47,195 bases of DNA from Clostridia bacterium (GTDB lineage: Bacteria > Bacillota > Clostridia > Lachnospirales > Lachnospiraceae). The number at the start of each line of letters is the position of its first letter. The first letter of the stretch is position 1. Location: the NCBI GenBank assembly GCA_910576205.1, contig CAJTHL010000022.1, positions 1-47,195 of the forward strand, in the 5' to 3' direction. The position numbers were made by a program, and so were the translations under genes. The notes below the pieces were generated by a model that was given only the letters and a program-made list of their open reading frames with translations, did not search any database and was not told where the DNA came from. Positions 39,637 through 47,195 of this stretch are shown in pieces.

Positions 39637-39666
39637 GTGACAATTTATATTTTCATATTGTATAAT
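39637..39666 (+). promoter_or_regulatory. Promoter of the Hachiman pair
   Basis: GTGACA (39637-39642), 18-nt spacer, TATAAT (39661-39666), about 55 nt upstream of hamA. Confidence 0.72.
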
Positions 39667-39723
39667 ACAGGAAGTACAACAGAGAACTTGAACGAAAAAG
39701 TTCATTAAAGGGGAATATTATTG

Positions 39724-40518
39724 ATGGAGTATATAAAGGGATATGATACAGAAGCTACATTATATACAGCGGACGGAAGAGAAATTCTTGTTTTACGGCT
39801 ACAGTTATCAGATGAAGATGCAGTATTAAATGAATGGGCAACTCATTTTAGGGAACAGTACCGGTATTTAGATGATCTGGATTTTGAAAGAGAAGGGACT
39901 GGACTACCAAGAGAAGAGTTTTTGAGAAATTATGTTTTCCCTGGAAATAAGAGACCAGGACCATCTACTCGTGTTGGAGATTTCTGTGAAATATTAGTAG
40001 CAGATTATATAGAATTCGTCTGGAATTACTTTGTACCAAGGATCAGATATCGAAATAAATTTAATCGTAATACTTCTCCGCAAGGAAGTGATGTGATAGG
40101 TTTTAAAATGGGATTAAGTCCTTCACCGAAGGATGAAGCTATCATATTTGAAGTGAAGGGGGCATCTGATCCAAAAGGTAGACAGGAAGGTTATGAGAGA
40201 TTACAAGCGGCTGTAGATGACTCAAATAAAGACATCACAAGGTTTGCAGAGACTTTAAATGCAACTAAAATGAAATTGCGAGATATGAGGAAAATGGATC
40301 AGGCTAAGATGGTAGCAAGATTCCAAAATATAACAGACAAACCTTATATCATTAAATATGGGGCTTCAGCTGTACTTACAGAAAAAAAGTTTGATGATAA
40401 AGATATGGCAAAAGTAACTACATATGGACGAAATGATGATATGGAACTGATAGTAATTCACACAAAAGATTTAAAAGCACTAATTGATGAATTATATAGG
40501 AGAGCAGCCTTATGTTAA
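39724..40518 (+). CDS. hamA: Hachiman defence nuclease subunit HamA (DUF1837)
   Basis: 264 aa from the ATG at 39724 (TTG at 39721 is an alternative; AAAGGGG lies upstream). The PD-(D/E)XK core is visible: GSDVIGF with D123, and EAIIFEVKG with E143 and K145, as in DUF1837/HamA. Other matching stretches are TRVGDFCEILVADYIEFVW and the C-terminal NDDMELIVIHTKDLKALIDELY. HamA is held inactive by the helicase HamB; on infection it is released to cut DNA and kill or stop the cell. Its end overlaps hamB by 7 nt, giving a coupled pair. The pair is strongly AT-rich relative to the flanking backbone. Confidence 0.9.
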   Translation: MEYIKGYDTEATLYTADGREILVLRLQLSDEDAVLNEWATHFREQYRYLDDLDFEREGTGLPREEFLRNYVFPGNKRPGPSTRVGDFCEILVADYIEFVWNYFVPRIRYRNKFNRNTSPQGSDVIGFKMGLSPSPKDEAIIFEVKGASDPKGRQEGYERLQAAVDDSNKDITRFAETLNATKMKLRDMRKMDQAKMVARFQNITDKPYIIKYGASAVLTEKKFDDKDMAKVTTYGRNDDMELIVIHTKDLKALIDELYRRAALC

Positions 40519-43500
40519 TAGAAGAAAACTCCAGATACTTGCTAAAAAGAGTACGAGCAAGAGCCAAAATGAAAGAGTACCATGTACCAGAGAGCTTGCA
40601 AGGCGAAATGGATAAAAATGCTAAATATTTGTTGATTCTTGCGATTGCAACTATTGGTGATTTTTCCAATGATATTGTAGATAATTACTATGGAATCGAT
40701 TGCGATTATGTAGAACATAAGAAAAATTTACAATTCTCATCGCGTTTTTTTGATGCATATCTAAATGCAGAAATGCCAGAAAAAGAAAGTGAATACTATC
40801 TATTATTGGGTTCAGCAGTCTACTATTTATGCGATTGTAATGGAAGCTCAAAAGTATTAGCAGATAAAATAAAAGATGATATTAACATTGATGTGCGAGG
40901 AATAGATTATGTTTTAACACAGATATTAAAAGGTAAAGAGAAAATCAAGAGTATTAGCCAGATGGAAGTGTTAAATGATGTAGTAATAGAATATAATGAT
41001 TATTTTAAAACAGGAAATACTTATGATTTTGAGAAATTAGCGAGATTAAAAAAGTACGTTTATTATAATGAATCTGATAAATCATTACTTTTTTCCGACG
41101 TTTTGATTGCAACTATATATTTAAAAGTGCAATATTCCTCATATCATCTGATGCCTATGTACACTCATGTCGAACATATAATTTGGAGAAATATTTTAAA
41201 GAAAAAAACATTAGTACAAGAATTATGGCAAGCACAACGGCAATTAGGCGAAAAAGGAGTTTTTTCTGGAAAATCAGCTACAATTCAGATGCCAACTAGC
41301 TCTGGGAAGACAAAATCAGTGGCACTAATAATTTTATCGTCATTTTTACAGCATAGAACTAATAATGCCATTGTGGTGGCTCCATTCCGATCTTTGTGCC
41401 GTGAAATTACGGATGAATTACAGAAAGCATTTTCTTATACTGATAACATTCATGTAAATGAGATATCAGATGTTATACAGAATGATTTTATGAACATATT
41501 ATTTGGAAATAAGGAAGGAGATGAGGAAAAATTTATCTATATTGTAACACCTGAAAAGTTATTATTTATTTTGCGGCAGGATATTCTGTTTTTATCCAAT
41601 ATTGGTTTAATTATTTTTGATGAAGGCCATCTGTTTGACGATGCGAGCAGAGGAATTACATATGAGCTTTTGCTTGCAACAATCAAATTTTACATGAGAG
41701 AAAATATGCAGAAGATTTTAATTTCAGCTGTAATTCCTAACGTGGAACAGGTCAATGAATGGTTTACCGATAGCGCAGGAGTAGTTATAAAAAACAATAT
41801 TATTCAAACGACTGAAAAGTCTGTAGGAATGGCAGATTTGAGAAGAGACAGAAAAACAGGAGACTTATTTGCGTATTTATATTTTTTTAATCCGGAAAAT
41901 CCAGATGAGGAGGAATTTTTCGTCCCCCGTGTAATAAGATTAACGCCACTTAGACTATATGGGAAAGAAAAGAAGGAACGAATTTTTCCAGAAGTGAATG
42001 ACAGCAATCATCGAAATGACATGGCAATCGCTTTGGGAATCAAAATATGTGTTAATGGTGGTGTTGCTATATTTTGTGGAAAAAAGGACACGGCTGATAA
42101 CATTCTAAAACGTATATTAGAAATAAAAAATAGAGGATTTGATGTTTCCGATTTACTAAACAGATCTGATAAAGAAGAAATAGCGAAACTGAGTTATCTT
42201 TTAAAAATAGAAATGGGAGAAAAAAGTGATTATTATAAAGCTGCATGTTTAGGTGCATTTGTTCATCATGGTAGTATTCCTATGGGAATTAGGTGTTCAG
42301 TGGAATATGCTATGCAGATTAGCAAAATAAACTTTTTGGCATGTACATCTACATTATCACAAGGTGTTAATCTTCCTATTCGATATTTGATAATTTCAAA
42401 TATCTATCAAGGAAGAGAGCGGATAAGGACTCGTGACTTTCAGAACCTTATAGGACGGGCAGGGCGTGCTGGAATTTATACAGAAGGAACTGTGTTATTG
42501 TCTGAAATAAGAATTTACAATAAAAAAAGTGATCCTTATAACTGGAGATGGGGGAATTACAAAAAACTTTTAAGCAGTGATTCGGCAGAAGCATGTACGA
42601 GTGCTTTATTTACTTGGTTGCGTGCCGATGAAGGTATGGAAAAATATTTGGAAAACATAATAGAGATATTTGTCAAGTATTATGCGAATGGTGATTTTAG
42701 TGAGAAAATAAAAATTTATTTAGAAACGAAAAAAAATGAGATGAAGGAGAATTATGAGAAAGCTCAATATATGTTACAACAAATGATTCGTAATATTGAG
42801 GCGATTGAAAGCTTTTTGTTATTTTATCTAATGGACGATACTTATGAAGAGTCAAAAGAAAGAATGCACGATATAATAAAAGAGACGTTAGCATTTCATA
42901 TGGCCAATGAGAATGAAAGAACGAGATTATTTCGTATAATAGATCTCGTGGGAGAATTTTTGGTATATACAGTTGATACACCAGATAAGAGACAGCGCTA
43001 CAGTAAATCTTTGCTTGGAATCAAAAAAGAAATAGAGATTGAACAATGGTCTGTTATGCACTTACAAGAAATACAAAACTGCACCTCAGAAGAGGAGATG
43101 CTGGGTATCATATTTTTATTATTATTAGAAACGGATAATTCCATTGTATCTAAATGTATAGACAAAAAGCTTTTAATTAAAATTGCGAATACATGGATTG
43201 AGGGAAAAACATATATACAAATTTGTGAATATTGTATGCAAGAAAAAATTATGTTGTTAAAACGCAAAAAAGCCACAATAATGTCATTGCAGGATGTAAT
43301 AAATTTTTGCGATAATTTTTTGGGATATGATTGTATATTGGTTTTAGCTGCAATTATTGAAAATATTAAATACTATTGTGATGATAAGAATATAGACGAT
43401 TTATTGAAACGGTTGTCTAAACGAATGAAATATGGCTTGCCAAATCAAACCAGTGTTATATTATATGAAATGGGATTTAATGATAGGATTGTATCAATGG

Positions 43501-43655
43501 AAATGGCGGATATATTAGATGAAAAATATCAAGCGGGAAGTCGTAAAGAAATTGTAATGTTGATCAAACGAGATGAAATAACAAGAGAAAAAATACAAGA
43601 AAACTTGAAAAAATATCCGTCATATTTTTATCAAAAATGGATGGAGATAGTTTAA
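40512..43655 (+). CDS. hamB: Hachiman defence helicase subunit HamB
   Basis: 1047 aa. Superfamily 2 helicase motifs in order: motif I PTSSGKTKS (261-269), motif II DEGH (370-373), motif V/VI region STLSQGVNLPIRYL and QNLIGRAGRAG (644-654). The motif I, DExH-type motif II and GRAGRAG motif put it with Ski2/Hel308-like enzymes, as HamB is. The N-terminal 200 residues are a HamB-specific helical part and the C-terminal 350 residues are helical. It detects DNA damage or foreign DNA and releases HamA. Full length for HamB (about 1000-1100 aa), with no stops. Confidence 0.92.
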   Translation: MLIEENSRYLLKRVRARAKMKEYHVPESLQGEMDKNAKYLLILAIATIGDFSNDIVDNYYGIDCDYVEHKKNLQFSSRFFDAYLNAEMPEKESEYYLLLGSAVYYLCDCNGSSKVLADKIKDDINIDVRGIDYVLTQILKGKEKIKSISQMEVLNDVVIEYNDYFKTGNTYDFEKLARLKKYVYYNESDKSLLFSDVLIATIYLKVQYSSYHLMPMYTHVEHIIWRNILKKKTLVQELWQAQRQLGEKGVFSGKSATIQMPTSSGKTKSVALIILSSFLQHRTNNAIVVAPFRSLCREITDELQKAFSYTDNIHVNEISDVIQNDFMNILFGNKEGDEEKFIYIVTPEKLLFILRQDILFLSNIGLIIFDEGHLFDDASRGITYELLLATIKFYMRENMQKILISAVIPNVEQVNEWFTDSAGVVIKNNIIQTTEKSVGMADLRRDRKTGDLFAYLYFFNPENPDEEEFFVPRVIRLTPLRLYGKEKKERIFPEVNDSNHRNDMAIALGIKICVNGGVAIFCGKKDTADNILKRILEIKNRGFDVSDLLNRSDKEEIAKLSYLLKIEMGEKSDYYKAACLGAFVHHGSIPMGIRCSVEYAMQISKINFLACTSTLSQGVNLPIRYLIISNIYQGRERIRTRDFQNLIGRAGRAGIYTEGTVLLSEIRIYNKKSDPYNWRWGNYKKLLSSDSAEACTSALFTWLRADEGMEKYLENIIEIFVKYYANGDFSEKIKIYLETKKNEMKENYEKAQYMLQQMIRNIEAIESFLLFYLMDDTYEESKERMHDIIKETLAFHMANENERTRLFRIIDLVGEFLVYTVDTPDKRQRYSKSLLGIKKEIEIEQWSVMHLQEIQNCTSEEEMLGIIFLLLLETDNSIVSKCIDKKLLIKIANTWIEGKTYIQICEYCMQEKIMLLKRKKATIMSLQDVINFCDNFLGYDCILVLAAIIENIKYYCDDKNIDDLLKRLSKRMKYGLPNQTSVILYEMGFNDRIVSMEMADILDEKYQAGSRKEIVMLIKRDEITREKIQENLKKYPSYFYQKWMEIV

Positions 43656-43667
43656 TTAAAAAGGCTT

Positions 43668-43713
43668 AGAAAACGAGGAAACAGTTTCTTTTTTACTGCC
43701 ATCCTCGTTTTCT
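43668..43713. terminator. Bidirectional terminator between hamB and the S1-domain gene
   Basis: AGAAAACGAGG (43668-43678) pairs perfectly with CCTCGTTTTCT (43703-43713), with T- and A-rich flanks; it serves the convergent hamB (plus) and S1-domain (minus) genes. Confidence 0.82.
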
Positions 43714-43721
43714 TATATATA

Positions 43722-45011
43722 TCAGATATTCTGCCTTATAATCCGTGAAATCAATCCCACTGCCACATTCCGCTCTTCATCGATCCGTGTGACCACAAAA
43801 CTGACATCATCCTTTTTCCCAGGCATCCGGCTGTCATAACAGCTATGGGCAATGGCGTTGACGCCGATCTGGAGCCGGACGAAAACAGTGCCCTTGTGGA
43901 TGTCCGTGACCGTTCCGGCATATTTGCCCTGGATTTTGCATTTGCCAAGATTGTCTTTACTGGTGTTGCTATTTACGCTCTTAACGTCAGCGCGGACGGA
44001 GATGTCTTCCAGAGAACGGATTTTGACACTCAAGATGCGCACCAGGATCTGGTCGCCCACATGGAAGCTTTCCGTGGCGTCCCCCAGCCAGTCCCAGGAT
44101 AAATCGCGGGCAAGGATGGAGCATTCCGTTCCGAAAATCTCTACCCGGACGACCTTTTCCGCAACGGCAATCACGCGGGCCTGCACGATACGGTCTTCAC
44201 AAACGCGGGAGTTCCCGGATGCATCCGGAAGATAGAAGATCTGCCGTTTTTTGTACATGGCATCCTTCCGGCTTGCCACTACGCTGCGGCTGCTGTTATC
44301 CAGTCCCTTGACAATAAAGTCAATCTCACAGCCCAGCATATTTCCGAGGATCTTGTTCTGGCGCAGTACCAGTTCTCCGTAATCATGGGATTCGTCTTCC
44401 ACCAGGTTGATCATCATCTCCACCAGGGGAATCACCACACGCATTTCCTTATAATAGATGACAGCGATGGTACCGCCGCCTTCCATCCGCTCGATGCCGC
44501 CCAGGTTCCCGGTCAGGATCTTCCTGGTCCGGTAGGCATTCTGCAGCTCATGCCAGATGATATCCTCACGGCTTTCCTGTGTCTCCACTTCAGAGTCCGT
44601 GCTCAGGGTGAGGATAGAAGAGGGTGCCTGCCTTCTGGGAGGCGCAGGGGATGCCGGGCGGTTCCTTGCCGGGGCAGACCGCTGAATATTTTCTTCTGTC
44701 TGCTCAGGAGCAGCTGCTTTGGGAGGAGGTGTAGGTTTCTCCTCTTCGGAGATAAAGTCCTGTCCAGCAGCAGAAGTTATGTCAGAATCTGATTTATTTT
44801 CTTCCGCAGTGCCTGCATCCGGGGTTTCCGTAGCAGGTACGCCATCCATACCATCCGTATTCTCCGGTTTTTCGGTACTTTCTTCTGTTTCCAAAGCCGC
44901 TTCCTTTGACACGCTCTCCGCAGGTTCCGGTGTATCCGGCATCTGGATCTGTTCTTCCTTCGGTTCCATGTTTTCTGTTACGATTGTTTCAGTTTTTGCT
45001 TTTCTGGGCAT
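43722..45011 (-). CDS. S1-domain protein with acidic disordered N-terminus
   Basis: 429 aa with AAAGGAGAAC before the ATG. Residues 1-145 are acidic and Pro/Glu/Thr-rich, thus disordered. A middle part (150-340) is beta-rich (KILTGNLGGIERMEGGGTIAVIYYKEMRVVIPLVEM, then IVQARVIAVAEKVVRVEIFG). The C-terminus (about 360-429) is an S1-type RNA-binding fold (GKYAGTVTDIHKGTVFVRLQIGVNAIAHSC ... FVVTRIDEERNVAVGLISR). Two further S1-like strand sets may precede it. It lies between VirD4 and the Hachiman pair on the transfer strand. It might bind mRNA or single-stranded nucleic acid during transfer; no exact relative is recognised. Confidence 0.75.
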   Translation of the reverse strand: MPRKAKTETIVTENMEPKEEQIQMPDTPEPAESVSKEAALETEESTEKPENTDGMDGVPATETPDAGTAEENKSDSDITSAAGQDFISEEEKPTPPPKAAAPEQTEENIQRSAPARNRPASPAPPRRQAPSSILTLSTDSEVETQESREDIIWHELQNAYRTRKILTGNLGGIERMEGGGTIAVIYYKEMRVVIPLVEMMINLVEDESHDYGELVLRQNKILGNMLGCEIDFIVKGLDNSSRSVVASRKDAMYKKRQIFYLPDASGNSRVCEDRIVQARVIAVAEKVVRVEIFGTECSILARDLSWDWLGDATESFHVGDQILVRILSVKIRSLEDISVRADVKSVNSNTSKDNLGKCKIQGKYAGTVTDIHKGTVFVRLQIGVNAIAHSCYDSRMPGKKDDVSFVVTRIDEERNVAVGLISRIIRQNI

Positions 45012-45044
45012 AGTTGTTCTCCTTTTCTTTTTGTGTCCATGTTT

Positions 45045-47024
45045 TCATGACATGATTGATTTTTTGTCTGTCAGAACGATTCTGCAGCTTTCCTGATCGG
45101 GAGCCGGTTCTGATACTGCTTCCGGGGTGGTCTCTGCAGATGCCGGTACAGCTGGCTTCAGAGGCGTTGCTGCAGGAGCAGGCCTCTTTCCGGCTTTAGG
45201 TTTCCTGGGAGAGGCTTCCGGCCTGGTGAGTCCGGAGAAATCCGGTTCCTCCTCTTCCGGTTTCTGCCGCCACGCCGGTGTATGCTCAATGGCCCGGCAT
45301 GGCTTCAGTCTGCTGCTTTCTGGATGGAGGGTATAATCGTATTTTTCCACCTTCAGCACCTTCTGTCCCCGCAGGATGATGAGTGCCTGATCCAAAGGGA
45401 GGCGCAGCACTTCGTCCGGAGTCAGGAGTTTACGCTTCCCGACAGAGTGGGTTTCCCGGTATTCCGGCGTATAGTCGGAAACCCGCCAGGTATTTAACTG
45501 TTTTGCCTGGCTGGAGACTGCCACACTCACTTCCCCGGTACGGTTACTGATAAATTCGGCAGTCATTTCATCTGTGCATCCCAGGAAAAGCTGGGTGTCG
45601 CAGTTGCCGATGATCTCCTGCCACTGGTTTAACGGATAGCGGTTCTGCATCTGGGGCAGGTTCTGGAAGATACAGCTGAAGGACAGCCTCCGGGAACGTA
45701 TGGTGCTGATCTTCTTTGTCAGGTCTGCAATCGTGCAGCCGCCGTTGGCAAGTTCGTCTGCCAGGATATGTACCGGGACAGGGAGCATCCCGTCCTCCCC
45801 GTATTTGTCCGCATAGCGTACCAGCTTGATAAAGACGAAGGACATGAACAGGGAGGAGAGGAAATCGAAAGCCGAATCCTGGTCTGAGGTAATACAGAAG
45901 TAGGCGCATTTCTCCCGTCCTGGCTGGGTAAGGCTGATCTCATTGTGGCTGGTGATCTGGCGGATCATCCGGTTCTGGAACACCTGCAGCCTGGTCCCCA
46001 GCCCGATGATGACGCCGCTGCGCACGGTATCGGATGCCTGTTTGAAAATGTTATAGGGCGCCTTTGCCGGGTGGGTGACAGGGAGCAGGTCGAAAAGATT
46101 ATTAAGCTCCTTTTCGGAACTCATAGTCAGAAGCCGGTAGACCTGACCAATATTGCGCCCTTCCGGTGGGAAGCCCTGGTCCACGTACAGCACCAGCGCC
46201 TTTAACAGGTTCATCTCCGAATTATCCCAGAAGTGGTCTGCCTTCAGGGAGCCTGTATTTTTGATAATGACATCACAGAAGAGCTGTGCCATCAGCTCCT
46301 GCCCTTCGATCTCGGCCAGGCAGTTCCAGCTGTCAGAGTTTTCCGGGCTGATCAGGTTGAATACCTTTACGGTATATCCGTTATCCTTAAGGTAGAGGCA
46401 CAGATCCGCGTAAAGCTCGGATTTGGGATCGGTGATGATGAGGCTTTCCCCGCGCTTCACGCACTGGAATACTACATTCCTGGCATAGGCGCGGCTCTTC
46501 ATGCTGCCGCTGGCACCGAAGACTGCCACGTTCCGGTTCATCCGTGTCTTTTCCGGGAGGCAGACTGCTTTCCCATGGAGTTTCCCCAGGATGACACCGC
46601 GGCTTTTTGAAATGTCGGGAACCAGTTCCAGCACCTGGCGCATTTCAGCGTCCGTCATAAATCCGGAAGTCCCGTAGGTCCCTTTGTCCGAGTAGGTAAA
46701 GTTCCGGTCACGGTCATAGGTGCCCCGGTTCCCGTATCCCATCCGCATCACAAGGAAGATTAACAGGGCGAAGATGCCCACGCACAGGAAGATCCCGTAC
46801 AGGCTGTAGGGGAACACGGCCAGTGCTTGGAAGCATGCGGAAGGCGAGCCGGAAGGGAACCGGGGTGCGGTGCCGTTTCCCGGAGTCCCGCCCGCGGCAG
46901 TCCATACTTTATAGTTGATGATGAACTGGGAAATGTAACCGCCTGCATAGGCAAGGGTAGTGAGCAGGATGGGCAGGACCAGGAATATCCCGATCCGTTT
47001 TCCGGCATTGTCAGACAGTTTCAA
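45045..47024 (-). CDS. virD4: VirD4/TraG-type conjugation coupling protein
   Basis: 659 aa from a TTG at 47022-47024 with AGGAGG about 8 nt upstream. Two N-terminal membrane helices (about 10-36 and 70-95) are followed by the ATPase: Walker A GASGSMKS (170-177), a second conserved strand SLIITDPKSELYADL (TDPKGE-like motif) and Walker B VPVHILADELANGG (about 405-415), then the IFQNLPQMQNRYP segment and the C-terminal Pro/Glu-rich tail, about 120 residues. Coupling proteins of this kind bring relaxase-bound DNA to the secretion channel. The C-terminal tail is longer and more acidic than usual. It is the hallmark that the element is self-transmissible. Confidence 0.92.
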   Translation of the reverse strand: MKLSDNAGKRIGIFLVLPILLTTLAYAGGYISQFIINYKVWTAAGGTPGNGTAPRFPSGSPSACFQALAVFPYSLYGIFLCVGIFALLIFLVMRMGYGNRGTYDRDRNFTYSDKGTYGTSGFMTDAEMRQVLELVPDISKSRGVILGKLHGKAVCLPEKTRMNRNVAVFGASGSMKSRAYARNVVFQCVKRGESLIITDPKSELYADLCLYLKDNGYTVKVFNLISPENSDSWNCLAEIEGQELMAQLFCDVIIKNTGSLKADHFWDNSEMNLLKALVLYVDQGFPPEGRNIGQVYRLLTMSSEKELNNLFDLLPVTHPAKAPYNIFKQASDTVRSGVIIGLGTRLQVFQNRMIRQITSHNEISLTQPGREKCAYFCITSDQDSAFDFLSSLFMSFVFIKLVRYADKYGEDGMLPVPVHILADELANGGCTIADLTKKISTIRSRRLSFSCIFQNLPQMQNRYPLNQWQEIIGNCDTQLFLGCTDEMTAEFISNRTGEVSVAVSSQAKQLNTWRVSDYTPEYRETHSVGKRKLLTPDEVLRLPLDQALIILRGQKVLKVEKYDYTLHPESSRLKPCRAIEHTPAWRQKPEEEEPDFSGLTRPEASPRKPKAGKRPAPAATPLKPAVPASAETTPEAVSEPAPDQESCRIVLTDKKSIMS

Positions 47025-47195
47025 TGTAAAAACCTCCTACTACAATAGATTTATGGTTAGTATCCCTTACAGCCAGTAAGGAATTATCCATCTTGTTGCT
47101 TAAGCTGTTAGAATGATAAGGGCAATCGGTATATCGGAAACCTCCTTGGACTTCGCGTCCGTACGAAAGTCTGATAACCAGCTCCTCATTCGCAG
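47011..47195 (-). CDS. C-terminal fragment of an upstream gene, frame uncertain
   Basis: From the window edge one minus-strand frame stays open for 60 codons, ending TGA at 47011-47013 and overlapping the VirD4 start by 14 nt; it ends AVRDTNHKSIVVGGFYIETV. A second frame stays open for 31 codons and stops at 47100-47102. The longer one looks more protein-like, but the gene body is outside the window, so I cannot identify it. Confidence 0.4.
   Translation of the reverse strand, partial: ANEELVIRLSYGREVQGGFRYTDCPYHSNSLSNKMDNSLLAVRDTNHKSIVVGGFYIETV

Noticed and set aside
1..47195. CRISPR array
   Set aside because: No regularly spaced repeats of 24-40 nt with unique spacers were seen on either strand.

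Overview
The window looks like part of a large integrative/conjugative element (or conjugative plasmid) from a Gram-positive gut anaerobe of the Clostridia, most likely Lachnospiraceae. Grounds: strong AGGAGG ribosome-binding sites, a SpoVT/AbrB regulator, DUF5688-like and DUF4320-like proteins, an IS66-type accessory gene, and the pairing of a VirD4 coupling protein with Tad-type pilus genes. Organism assignment is inference from gene content; no rRNA or host marker gene is present.

Layout. (1) 1-1055: a truncated IS66-type accessory gene, a small XRE regulator and a five-gene tRNA array (Glu-UUC, Glu-CUC with a broken T arm, His, Tyr, Ser). (2) 1068-4978: minus-strand HEPN-like protein, Rpn-type nuclease, a small unknown protein and an NAD-dependent DNA ligase with a long structured leader. 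(3) 5331-5947: dead DDE transposase. (4) 6402-14026: an AT-rich cassette made of an unknown protein, an XRE regulator, a divergent P-loop ATPase, an ABC exporter, a possible 30-aa peptide, two related small proteins, an unknown protein and an ion-transporter-superfamily permease. (5) 14410-24771: a long minus-strand block of element housekeeping genes (unknown proteins, sigma factor, SpoVT-like regulator, VWA protein/AAA ATPase pair, SSB). (6) 25053-26966: an ATPase plus DpnII/MboI-like nuclease pair with its own promoter. (7) 27086-39427: a minus-strand operon containing a second sigma factor, a zinc-ribbon protein and a Tad-like apparatus (TadE-like pseudopilins, secreted protein, prepilin peptidase, CpaB, TadZ, TadA, TadB, TadC, Flp-like pilin). 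(8) 39724-43655: a plus-strand, AT-rich Hachiman defence pair (HamA/HamB). (9) 43722-47195: S1-domain protein, VirD4/TraG coupling protein and the end of an upstream gene.

How it fits together. The minus-strand backbone reads as one transfer programme: VirD4 would bring the DNA-relaxase complex to a membrane apparatus whose recognisable parts belong to the Tad/type IV pilus family. SSB and LigA would look after the transferred DNA. Regulators (SpoVT-like protein, two sigma-like proteins, XRE proteins) are embedded in it. No VirB4, relaxase or integrase is visible, so these lie outside the window or are replaced. ssb and ligA share the same promoter-leader-terminator design, and the Tad operon also has a terminator hairpin between promoter and first gene, which points to coordinated attenuation or antitermination. 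Defence-type cargo (HEPN, Rpn, ATPase/nuclease, Hachiman) and the 6.4-14 kb export/permease cassette are visibly AT-richer than the backbone and most have their own promoters.
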